Assembly (NCBI GenBank): GCA_026122225.1
Contig: JANEZZ010000303.1
Location: 565,501 to 629,500, forward strand
Direction: 5' to 3'
Source of the DNA: Heloderma charlesbogerti
Taxonomy: Eukaryota > Chordata > Lepidosauria > Squamata > Helodermatidae
Length of the DNA: 64,000 bases
The first letter of the stretch is position 1, and each line of letters begins with the position of its first letter. Both the position numbers and the translations under genes were made by a program. Below the pieces are notes generated by a model, which saw only the letters and a list, made by a program, of their open reading frames with translations, did no database searches and was not told the origin of the DNA. Of this stretch, positions 20,767 to 32,700 are shown piece after piece.

Positions 20767-23700
20767 CTTTTAAAGAAGAAGGCAATATTTAGTGACAGAG
20801 CCACTTGCAAATTATTATAGCATAAGCTTATACTTTCCCTTATTTCCAAATTCAGGCACTGCAAGAAAATCTACAGACAGTATCAATTCCCAGAGGGGTA
20901 GCTATGTTAAAAACACATTTTAAATACAATAGTTAATATTTTTACATCCAGTCATCTATGTTCTACCTACAAAGTCTGCTCATCAAGTTTATGTTTAAGT
21001 TCTGAGGCACTCCTTTTAAAATCCTATTAAAATAATTGTTACATAAGGCAATTTGATACTATATATGAATTATTACATATGAGGAAGCAAAGGTGTAGCC
21101 AGTTGACCTCCATTCTTACACAATGTAGGTGGAAATATGTGATCAGGATAAATTGTATATATTTAACCAAGATACTTTTGCCAAAATTCACCAATAGTAA
21201 AATGGTGGCATGCCGTCATTCTTCCTCACACGAACCCCCTAGAGGCAATATGCTGGCAAAACTTTGTCAACACATAGGGATGGATTTAGTAATCTATATG
21301 GTCCTAGCAGTGAAACCCCTACACAAATCAACAGAAGGACGTATGCTGGCACAAGATACAGATGTACAACACAAGAATTTCTCTATTGTGCCAGCACGTA
21401 TCTGAGCACCACATTGATTGACCTGTCACATTCCCTTGGTGTTGGTACAAATCAATAGCTGTCTTGTGCAATATTTTTAAATAATTCTATAAATGGGGAA
21501 AAAACCAAACATTTTAATGAATGTACCATTGTATATTTCATTCCTTACCATTTCTTTCTTGTTTTTGGCCAGTGTTTCCCTTGGGAGGTTTCTTTGTCTA
21601 CTCTGAGATTCTGCTCTTGATATATAATCAGCAACTGTTACTGTGAAGAGAAAAAGTATTTTTAAAATTACTTTACGTTTAAAAACTGAGTGATCACTGG
21701 CTGCAATCCAAAAAGGCCAATTAGGTGGATGCCTCAGTGTCTGTATCCTTGCCTGCCAACACTAGCTCCAACTTTCAGGAGTAGTTGCTTGGTGGCACAA
21801 AGCAAGCACAATTCTAATGCCTGTTGTGTGCACGGAATTCAGAACACATGATCCTCGGATTTAGGGATTTCAACATTTCGTATATGGCTGATCTTTGAAG
21901 GGTTCTTAAACAGAATCATTTGTCAAGTTACTCAAATTCTATTCTAGTTTGAAGCAATCAAAAAAAGAAGACCTCAGGCCTTATCCTGAAGCTTCTTACT
22001 CAGAACTAATCCTAATTAAGTTAATAATTACTTGTTTTTAAGGGGTCTACCTATCCATCCCTTTAATTTCAGCATATTTTAGCAGTCTTTAACAGAAGAA
22101 GATTTTGTTTATGGCTTTTATGATCAGAAAAGGGCTGGGCAGCTATGGTACTGCTTACAACTTTGTCTCAATTATATTCTTCAAAGAGATTGAAAAGCCT
22201 GAAGGAGACTTAAAATTAGTTGGATTTTGAAAAGAAGCCTTGAAAACAATTAACAATTTATCTTGGACCCAGCTGGGAGAAAAGTGGTGGGCTGGGTCAG
22301 ACAATCTGGTTGTGATCCAGATACATATCCCAGGGTCTGAGTGGCGGCCCAGATTGAGATCCTTCAGAGTAGAGCTCCAAGGCAGTTTGCTGTTACTGCT
22401 TAATGTAACTATCATGTATGGTGCTGCAAAGCTGTATTGCAAGCAGTTCTGTTTGCCTTAAAAAAATATCCACAGGTGGGGAGCACTGTGGATTGCTTTC
22501 TCCTTTTGACTACATACACAACCAGGATGTTGGAGAGGGAGACAGGGGAGAAGAGTGCAGTGCAGCTGCCCTGGACTGAAGGAGAATGTCACAACACAGT
22601 CTAATCTGGAATGGGCTACTATTTATGAGAGGGGACACATCTGTGTGGATGACTGCCATGTCACCCAAAAACATCTGCCAGTTCACACACACCTAGGTTT
22701 CTGGAGGTGCTTCATAGCACTAAGATGACCAGACACTAGCTCTTACTGATCAAGATCATGTGCTCCATGCAATATTTTGCAGTATCATAATATATTGTGT
22801 TTCTCAATTGTTCAAAAGCTACTGAAGGCACAAAGAGATAACACTATCACAAATCATTAGTTTACTAAAATACAGAAACATTTTAGTGGACACATAACAA
22901 TACTTAGTTACTTAGCTAAGGTATTTATGGGCACAACAAAGAGCCATACTGAGAGAGCCATTATACCTTTAAAATATGTAAGGTGTTAGTAGACATTAAA
23001 GAAATGCATCAAACTACAATACCAAACAAGAACATGCAACTATTTTTGTTTTAATTCAACTGTGATTCCTAGTGTCCTTAAAAGCAAGGGACTGGAGGTC
23101 ATCAGATTGATTCAAAGTATAAGACAGGCAGGTGCCATGCAAGTTCCCCCATACTGGTATGCTAGAGCACTAGTAACCTGGCTAGCATCTCTGTTACTAA
23201 GAAGAATAGATGCCAGAAGGGCCAAGAAAGAGAGACTATCTGGTAATGTTGCTACCAATCTGACATAATCTTCCATCGCTGACATCCATGGATATTTGTC
23301 CTCTAATTTTAATGGCATTTCCACTGGAAGTACACAAGGTAAAAAGCACCAACATTCATTTCATAAATGTTATAAAACCAGAAGACATCCTGCTGACAGT
23401 TTCTCATCCTGCAATTTGATTAGTTATTAAGCAATAATTATTTCCAAAAGCAGCTTTACATATGTTTAGGAGGTACACAACAGCAGACATAGAGCATTCC
23501 TTCATGCTTGTGACCTGAGGTGGTCCACCTCTCCACTCAAATTACCTGGCTGTCTATCTTCTGCCTGACCCCTGAAGCGACGCCTGCGACTACGATTGCG
23601 TCGCTGGGGTTTTTTGTCTCTATCATCTGCAATGGCAAAGTTTTACCATGAACCATCTCAGTGATAAATTGTTTTGTTGGCAGTTTAGTGCCCAACCCAA

Positions 23701-26700
23701 AACACATTCAAAGGAAAAAGTCTTCTGAATGGTTAAAAGCACTGCAGTTCTATACATCTGGGGACTGAAAGAGCAACAACCTAAGCCTGTGTTTAAGTTG
23801 GTATACCGAAAGTTAAACATGGGCCTACAGAATTAATTCCCTATCTCGTTAGATTTTTCCTTAGTGTGATTTGCATAAACGGCATGCTATCACAAAATGG
23901 CTGTTCTTGGATGCAGAGCATACACTTCAGTCCTCAAACCACATATATACAAGTCCTACTGATTTTTTAGCATGTTTGGGATCACAGCCTTAAAGGAGCA
24001 AGAAACCTGAGTTCTTCTCCTGAGTCCTGACCTCAACTTCCTTCTTTCCAAAGTTCATTTAGCAAATTTCAGCAAGACAACAACTCAAGTCCTAGAAAAG
24101 GCAGAAGGGATGTTAATTTCACATGTGTTTATTAAAACAGAAGCCCAAGCTCCTAAAGATGAAGGGCTAGCTCCTCTGACTTTCCTAACTCAAGCTGATT
24201 GAACTTCGTGGTAGATGTGTACATGGAAGCTCATCTTGTAAATGAGTTCAACATATGCCCTGTTATTCCATTCCTAGGAGGCTAAAACTGGATATATATA
24301 TACGGTGATCTAACCCATTCAAGAGACGGGCCTCCATGCAGCTCTACTAGAAGTCATCTCTAAGAATACAGTCCAATGAAATTCAGCTTTTCATAGCCCT
24401 TCTGGATTCCATTTTCCCCAATGTATTGTGGCTCCAATATAGGGCTAAAATTAATACCACAAAAGATGAGGACAGTATCTTGAAGCACTAGGAAGCAGAT
24501 AGAATAAGGGGCTAGTTAAGAAAATGAACCAGGTTGGTAAGATTTTTGGGAGGCAATGTGCGTTCAGTTCTGCCACAAGCTATTTACATACCTAAGCCAT
24601 TTTCATTAACTGATGCTGTGTCAGATTCTGTCATCCCATCCATTAAGGCAGCATCTTCATCAGTCCTTCGTCTGCGGGATCGCCTGCGCCGGTTAGTGCT
24701 GTGATGTGATTCACTCGCGTCTGTGTCTGCAGTCTGGTCAGACTCTGTGTTATCAAGTAAACTGTAAGGGTTGCTGTCTGGATCTTTTAGCACTAAAGTA
24801 AATGACAAAGGAACAAAGATCACATAAGGATCAGTAATGGTACATGTTCATTTTGTTCTGTTTTCATCTAACACTTTAACTAGAAATGTTAAGAGGAAAT
24901 AATAGTTTAATCCAAGACACACATCCTACGGGCCATTCCTTCTTGGCCTCAATAACAAATTAGCCCAGACAGGATGCCAGACCACTAAGGGAAATCTGGG
25001 AGAAGTTGTTCTCAGAAGGAAAAGGAGGAGTTATCGTAGCTTCTGAAAGAGGAGGGAAAGGGAGGACAGCATAGACCTGAAAGACGATGGCCACACCCAG
25101 GCTCAAAGTGTTCAAACACCTTTGGGTGTAATCAAGTCCTGCCCTCCAGAAAATTCAGCAGGGGAGCTTAAGGACAATTGTTCTCTGTTTACTTCCTTGT
25201 GCAATTTGTCTCAATATGACTTTCTGGTAGCTTCCAAATTAAGGTATAACATAAGAACTGTATGCTGTAATTCTGGTGCATATGAGGGGGGACAGGTGAG
25301 TTCAAAGTACCAAATCTAAGAAGAGTAAAGCCCTCTGAACTGCAAGTCTTCACATTTGATTGCAATTCCTGGATCAAGGCAGTCAACTTGAAAGTTGCAG
25401 CAGAAGAATTTCAAGACACTGCTTCTTGCTGCGGAATTTCAAAACGTGCCTCTCAAGTACTTACCAGAACTGATAGATGACTTCCCACCTCGGGGGCCAC
25501 CTCGTCCACGGCCCCCAGAAACACTACGTCCTCTTCCCCCTGGTGGACGCCTTCTGCTGTCACGCTGGTGTCTGCTATCTCGGTCATCATCTCCTGCTAA
25601 TGACCAGTCACTCAGTTCATCTTTCCTTTCTGATTCTGTTTCGGAGGGATTAGACAGCTCAGAATTTGTTCCTTTATAAACAAATGAGAGGGAAGAATTA
25701 AGTATTGTTCTCCTAGGCACAAAAAGCACAGGTGGAGGTTTGCTCCACAAATTACTATGCAGTTTCTAACAGAATGCATACGGCCAGTATCAAGCCATAA
25801 TTGTACTAGTGTCTGAAACAGGTAACAGAACTTAGCCCAAAAAGCAGACAGTCCAAAAAGCCAATAAGAAATGCTGAATGTGAACTCTGGAGCACCAACC
25901 AGATGCCAATGAAGATCAACAGGATTGGCAAACAGCCAGTCTGTTTTATTAAGCAGCCACTTCAGTCATGGCATGTGAAACCTAGCTATTCCTAAGCAGT
26001 CTGGAAGTGATAATGGCTGGAAAAGCTTAATCCATACAAATAATGAAGCATAAAAGATTAGTAGTATGAACCAAATGGGAGCAGATCTGAAGGGGAATAT
26101 GTTTTCTTATTTATGAAACTGGATACTTCCATTTCATACTAGCTTGGCCAGTTCAATACCATCTACAGACCACAGCTTCCATACGATTTCAAGATCAAGA
26201 ATATGCCACAAGACACAGATGTCTAAGCCAATACCTAAACAGCATTTGCAATGCCTAAAAAAATAGCTACTCCTATTAAAAAAGCATTCCTACATCTCAG
26301 TGATGTGTTACATTTAGACAGCAGCCAAGATTTCTACTTTCTAAATGGAGGGGACCCTCCAGAACAGAATGGGATATGGTGTAAACAACTGCAGTAGGTT
26401 GGGGGAGTGGGGGGAGATGGATTGATGAAAAGTGCCTTGACTTGCATGAACAGAAGCACTGTCCATTAAGGCACAGCCACCATTGGATACAACCCAAAGT
26501 GCACAGTGATCCAGGTTTGGTTCTCTGTAATACAGAACACGAGATAATGAAATACTGAACACTCTAAAATGCTGTATACGTGCTGCTTTTCTTCCAGCAT
26601 TTTAGCTACTTTTTCCTGTAGCATTTATAGCAAAGGTGAGAAAAATAAAGAAGCGAGCAAAAGCAGTTCAATAACTATGTACTTTCACTATCACAATAAG

Positions 26701-29700
26701 GAAGTGATGGGTTATATTTTCAGGACAAAGGTTATTCCAGGTATCTGCATAATTATGGGCCTAGCTACATAATCAAGAATTGGGTTTACTATTCAGGCTT
26801 GTCAACTGAGGATAACATCCTGTGCCTACACAAACAAGGACATCCAGGGTATTTCAGTCCATCCCATACTTCATTGCTCATGGTCTTGGGTTATGCACAG
26901 CCTACTGTGCTTAGTTATAAACTCCACTCACTAAGGAACCCTTTTACTGCCTTTTACCTCACTTAGCAATGGAAAGCAGCAAGATAAGGCACTTTCCATG
27001 ATCTCTTTAACTCTGAAGTAGGAATGTCCTGAATTCTATGAACAAGGGATAACCAACTTCTGCATTCTTGGGGGTTAGAAATGGATTTTGCATCACAGCT
27101 ACCCGTTCCCCCACACTGGTGGTTCAACTCTAGAAGTAGGCCATATCCACCAGTATGGACTTAGGTTATAGAGCAACCTGGGGGGGCACTATGGCAGGAT
27201 TATCTGCCATTATATACAGGGCAATCACAATTTTACTACGTTAATGAAGGACAGAACCAAACATTGATACTTACCGAGAAGGTTCCTTCTGGGCTGGTGT
27301 GTGGAAGGCATCCCACAATGGGCTAACTCCCCTATCGCCCAAGGAAAAGCAGGGAGCATGTGACAGATTTTCAAGAACTCTATTGGTCCCAGGGTCCTCC
27401 TTGCCAGTTCTGTCTGTGGCTATAGCTCAGAAATAGAGAAAAGTAGACACTCCTAGGTAGAGTTGTGAGAAGGACAAGGCCATGCAGTTTTAACGTTAAG
27501 ACAGTTATCCCACCTGAAAAAAATAACTGACTAGAGTCCTGTAGGTAAAGGTCCAGCTGGAGGGCATAGAGGTCAGTTGCTGTAGAACTGTGTGTGTATA
27601 GACTCAGTGAAAAATAAGGGTGCAGTTGGGATGCCTTCCACACACCAACCCAGAAGGAAACTTCTCAACAGGTACCAATGTTCCATTCCCCAGGTTGGTG
27701 CAAGGAAGGCATCCCACAATGGAATATGCTAAAGCTTGACTACCAGTTTGGGTGGGAAGAAGATTTACAAATCAACAAAGTCTACTGTGATGCTACCCTC
27801 TTACCAAAGGAGGCATCTGGAAAGGCATATGTGTCAATTTTGTAATGCCTATAATGAAAGAATTTGGGTTTTTCCAAGTTGTTGCCTTGTATATCTCAGC
27901 CAAGGATGCATTAATGCTTAAAGCAGCCAAAGTGGCTGCTGATCTAGTTCAGTGTGCTGTAATATGGAGAGGTGTGATGCCTCATATGCCAGAAATATGC
28001 ATGCTTTTAACTATCTAGCTAATGTGGATCTGGACACTTTTTTGGCCATAGCTGCTTATGAATAAAGAATCAGATTGTCTAAAGGATTGGGTATGCTTAA
28101 GGTAGATTTTTACTGCCTTCCGTACATCCAATTTGTGCCAATCCCTCTACTATGGGTGAGAGGGACTAAGACAGAAGTAGAGTAGGATCAGCTCCTGAGA
28201 CCTATGAAACAAGGTGTTAACTTTTGGGATGAATGTCGGATCCATCCTGAGGATCACTGTGTCTTTTTGAAAGTTGATGAGCCCTTTACTTACTGAAAGG
28301 GCTGATATTCTGCATGCAGAACTAATGGCTACCAGGAATAACTTTTTGAGACAATGTTCTAAGTGATACAGATTTAAATGGTTCAAAAGGACCTTTTGTT
28401 AATGCTGAGAGGACTACATATATACTCCATGATGGGAATCTGTGAATCGTGGGAGGACTTTTCAGAGAGGCTCCTGGGAGGGATCAATTAAGGTGAGAGT
28501 GTGTGCGTACTGAACGGCATCTTGGTTTTGATAGAACTGAAGAGACGGCTGATGTTTGCCTGTGCAAGGTGCTGGGTTTTAGGCCCAAGTCAAGCCCTGC
28601 TTTGGGGTAGAGAAGTTCTTTGATGTCTGCTCTTTGGGTGTCGATCTTTTTTCTCCTATGCCATCTAGAGAATGCCTTCCAAGTGATCTCATATATGTGT
28701 AATGTGGATTCTTTGCAGGATGCTAGCAGGGTATTTATGACTGTATCCGGATCGCCTAGCTTGGAATAGATGGATATTTCAATAGCCATGTGGCTAATCA
28801 AAACCATCCTGTCTTCAGGTGAAGAACTGGGTCCTGGGATAGGAGACCTGCTTTCAGAGGGAGGAATAATGGCTCTTGATGTGCCAGGTATAGGAGTTAG
28901 GAGAACTATGGTCAGCATGGCCAGAATGAGGCTATCAAGAGGACAACTGTCACTTGTTCCTGTCTGATCTTTTGCAACACCCTCGTGAGGATTGGTGGAA
29001 AGGCTTAAGAGTCTCTCCTTTGGCCAGCTGAGGTTCAGTGCATCTATTCCTGGTGTTCTGTAAGGGTGAATCTCAAAAGCAATCTTGGACGCTTGTGGTT
29101 GTGTTGTGAGGTGAGTAGATCCACTGTGAGAGGGCTGAACTGGTGTTGAATTTCCTGAAACACTGAAAGATGCAGGCTGCACTCCCCCAGCTCTATCTGT
29201 TGTTAGCTCAGGTGGTCTGCCATGTGGCTTCTTCATAAAGTGAACAAGTTTGGATACTCCCTGACAATTCATGCGTGCCTTTGCCGTCATATTGTCTGTT
29301 CTTATAAGAACATGTGAGCACTGGATGTGGTGCTAGAGGTGCTTCAGGCCCAAGTGTATTGCTCCGAGTTCCAGCCAACTGATGCTGTGTTTCTATTCCA
29401 ATGCTGCCATTTGCCTTGGGTTACTATTGCAGTTGGGCCCCCATCCCCTGAGGTTGGAATTTGCAGTTAGCGTGATCTTGCACGGTTCCTAGAATGGTGT
29501 ATCCGTCTGAAGGTTTGGGAGGTGTTGCCACCAAAGAAGAGAAGCTCTGAGTTGGTGAGTAAAGTGGATTATGCTATGTTCCCTCCTGGTGGTCATTGTA
29601 AGGGGCAAAAAAGCAGTCTGGCCCATGGAACAATGCCAAGGCAGGAGATCACAAGGCCCAGCAGGTGTGCCAGATCCATTAAGTCTGCATTGTGTTGATG

Positions 29701-32700
29701 TTGAAATTTCTTTGAGTTTGTAGTTTGAACGCTCTGTCGGGAGAGACCAGATAGCCCTTCATGGTGTTGAATATGACTCTGAGGTGGAGTAGAGACTGTG
29801 TTGGTGTAAGGTGGCTCTTTTTCCTGTTTATGATGAATCTATGCTGATGGAGGCAGGCAACTGTAGGGAAAGATCCAGTGAAGCTTTGTGACTGGAAGGG
29901 GACTGGATGAGTAGGTAATCCAGGTATGGGTAGATGTATACAGCTTTTAGCTATAGATGGGCCACCAGGGACACTATGATCTTGGTGAAGACACAGGGTG
30001 CTGACGTTAGGCCAAAGGGCATGGCTCTGTGTTGAAAGTGCTGATTCTGGTAGCACAGGAAACGTCTGTGATGTGAGGAGATTGGAATATGGAGATAAGC
30101 TTCGGTGAAGTCAATTGACATGAGAAATTCTCCTTTGTGAAGGGCTTCTCTGATTGTTTGAAGTGTTTCCCTGCAAAAACATCTGTACTTTACAAATGTG
30201 TTAAGGTGTTTGAGATCCAGTATGGCCTGCCATTCTCCATCTTTTTTGGCAACCAGAAAGAAGATTGAGTAGATGCCTTTGCCTTTTTCTTGAGGCAGAG
30301 CCTGTTCTATGACCCCTATTTGAAGTAGATGTTGTATTGCTTCTGAAATTATATGCTTTTTGGTAGTGAAGCATGATGTTGGTGATGGAATGAATCTAGG
30401 AGGTGGATCTTTCCAGAATTTGATGTGGAAGCCCTTGCTGATGGTGTCTAAGATCCAGTGATCTGATGTTGATTGTTCCCAGGCTGGAAGGAAATGCTGC
30501 AGTCTTCTTCCCACTTTGGGATCACTGGCATCAGAATTGTTGAGGTCCAGTTTTGGCTGACTGGAAAGAAAAAGATGGTTTAGCAGAGGAGCTAGACGCA
30601 CTGGCGCCTCTGGGCTGGAAGCACTGGCTGGACCAGGCTGGTTTGGGGAATCTGTAGTTTTTGAAACGAAAGGAAGACTGGTTAGCAGACCTGAAAGGAC
30701 AAAAGGAAGGGTAAGGCCTGTTAAAGGACTTCCTATCCTCCCTCCTGAAAGATGAAGGCATGGCCGGTTTCTTAACTTTGGTTTCTATAAGGATGCCCTT
30801 TAAAGCTTTTTCTCCAAATAGCTGTGTGCCCGTGAAGGGCAACTGTGGCAAAGTTTCATCTAGAGGCAATACCTATGTTCCAGTGCTTATGCCAGATGGA
30901 ATATCGAGCCACAGCCGGGGCTGCCATGGAGCGTGCATTAAATTGAAGTGCATCCTGTGTGGCGTCTGCTAAGGAGGCAAAAGATTTTGAGAGTTTTAAG
31001 TAATCTTCTATAGAAGATAGTCTGATGTAAGTCTTTATTGTTTATAAATATAAATATCCTCCACGCACAGTAAAGCTCTAGTGAAGGTAGAGGAAACTGC
31101 TGATGCTCGCAGGGCTAGGGCTGCTGCTTCATGAGTTTTCTTTAATGCTACATCAGACCTTCTTTCACCCTGGTTTGTAAGGGGGGTGTCTCCATCTTTT
31201 GGAATGACTGCCCCTGACAAGAGTGCCGCCATGGCAACATCTACAAGAGGTGTTTTAAGTTCTTCCATGACATCCCATGGAAGCGTATAAAATTTATGTG
31301 CTGTATTAGTGCCCTTCTTCCCCTGAATGGGTGATTTCCATTCCTCTTTTAGTAATTTTTTTAAAGCGTTAGGAAAGGGTACCTCTCCAGTGGTTTGCTG
31401 AGGCTCTGGGAACATCACAGTTTCTCTGGATAGTTGTTTTTTTCTCTGGTTCTGTTGGCTGAGTGGCTAAGAAGGCAACTGCTTTGGACAACAAAGGTAC
31501 AGTCTTCTCTATTTAAAAAAATCTGTCAGATGCAGAGTCCACTACTGTGTATACATCTGATCATTCCCCAAGCTGACCTCTTGTTGTGAAGGTGAGGAAG
31601 AATCACCAGCTGGGTGTGGCTCGGTTATAGTTGAGTGTGGCCTAGTGGCCTGACCCATAGTTACGGAGCGTGGCTTGGGAAAACCTTCCCTGGAGTCTGC
31701 AGAGGAATACTGACTGGGAATGGGGCTGGATCTTTTTGAGTTAGAAGTCTTTTTTTCTGCTTTTCGGATTTGGTGGTGAACAACAATCAGATGCATACAC
31801 ATCACGAGTATGCTTCCATGCACGGCCTCTTCTAGCACCTTGCTTATCTAATAAATGATTAATTAAGTTTATCTAGTACCACCATGGTGAGTTGGGAAAG
31901 TACTGATTTATCGATTTCAGAAATGAAATGTGTGTGGGGGTGGGGTGGACGACTTTATTCCCTCATTGTAGATTAGAAGAGGCGGGGGGGGGGGAATGGC
32001 AGCTTCTTCCTGCTTGAGAAATCAAAAACAGCTCTCCAAAATGGCCACCCATCTAGTTTGGTGGGAATCATTAAGCATTCTCACCCATTTTGCAGGTCTT
32101 GTGTTGCATTCCTGCCACCCTCTTTCATCCTCTTCCGAGCCCAGATCAAGTCTAATCATGGGCTGCATGTTGGAGAGGGTGGTATGGTTGGCTGATGAAA
32201 GTGCTCTGATTCCATCAAGCTGAGCCATCTCCCTTACGGCAGGATTGGAACTTTCCCTCTTCATTTCGGCGAGACTCAGCAGGCGGCGTGAGCCGACAAG
32301 CTGGTTATCTCGGACCCCATCATCTCAGGCATCGTCAGCACTTCACAGGAGGCGAGGGTGCTCATGCTCTTTGTTTTCTGACTATCCTTACATGAGTAAC
32401 TGTTTGATTGCAGCCTTGGAGCTTGATTTCTTCTCTGGGGGAGCCATAATAAAGGGTAAAAAAGGAGCAGCAGAACAAACAGAGACTAAAAGAAGTTGGA
32501 TTTGTCTTTGTGTGTTTTTTTTTAAGGAGAAGTAGGAAAGTTTGGACGTTAGAGCTAAGAAAATACGCGTTTTTAAAGCCAAAAGAGTAGTAGTAATAAC
32601 AGAAGGAGGAAATATGAGAAATAGTTCTTTCCTGGCCGAAAAGCAGGACAAACTGCCATAGAGGAGCTTGGGACCAATAGAATACCTGAAAATCTGTCAC

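Noticed and set aside
29951..30601. Reverse transcriptase as an endogenous retrovirus or Ty3-type LTR element
   Set aside because: There are no LTRs, protease or DDE integrase. Inverted repeats, an ICR and a tyrosine recombinase point to DIRS.
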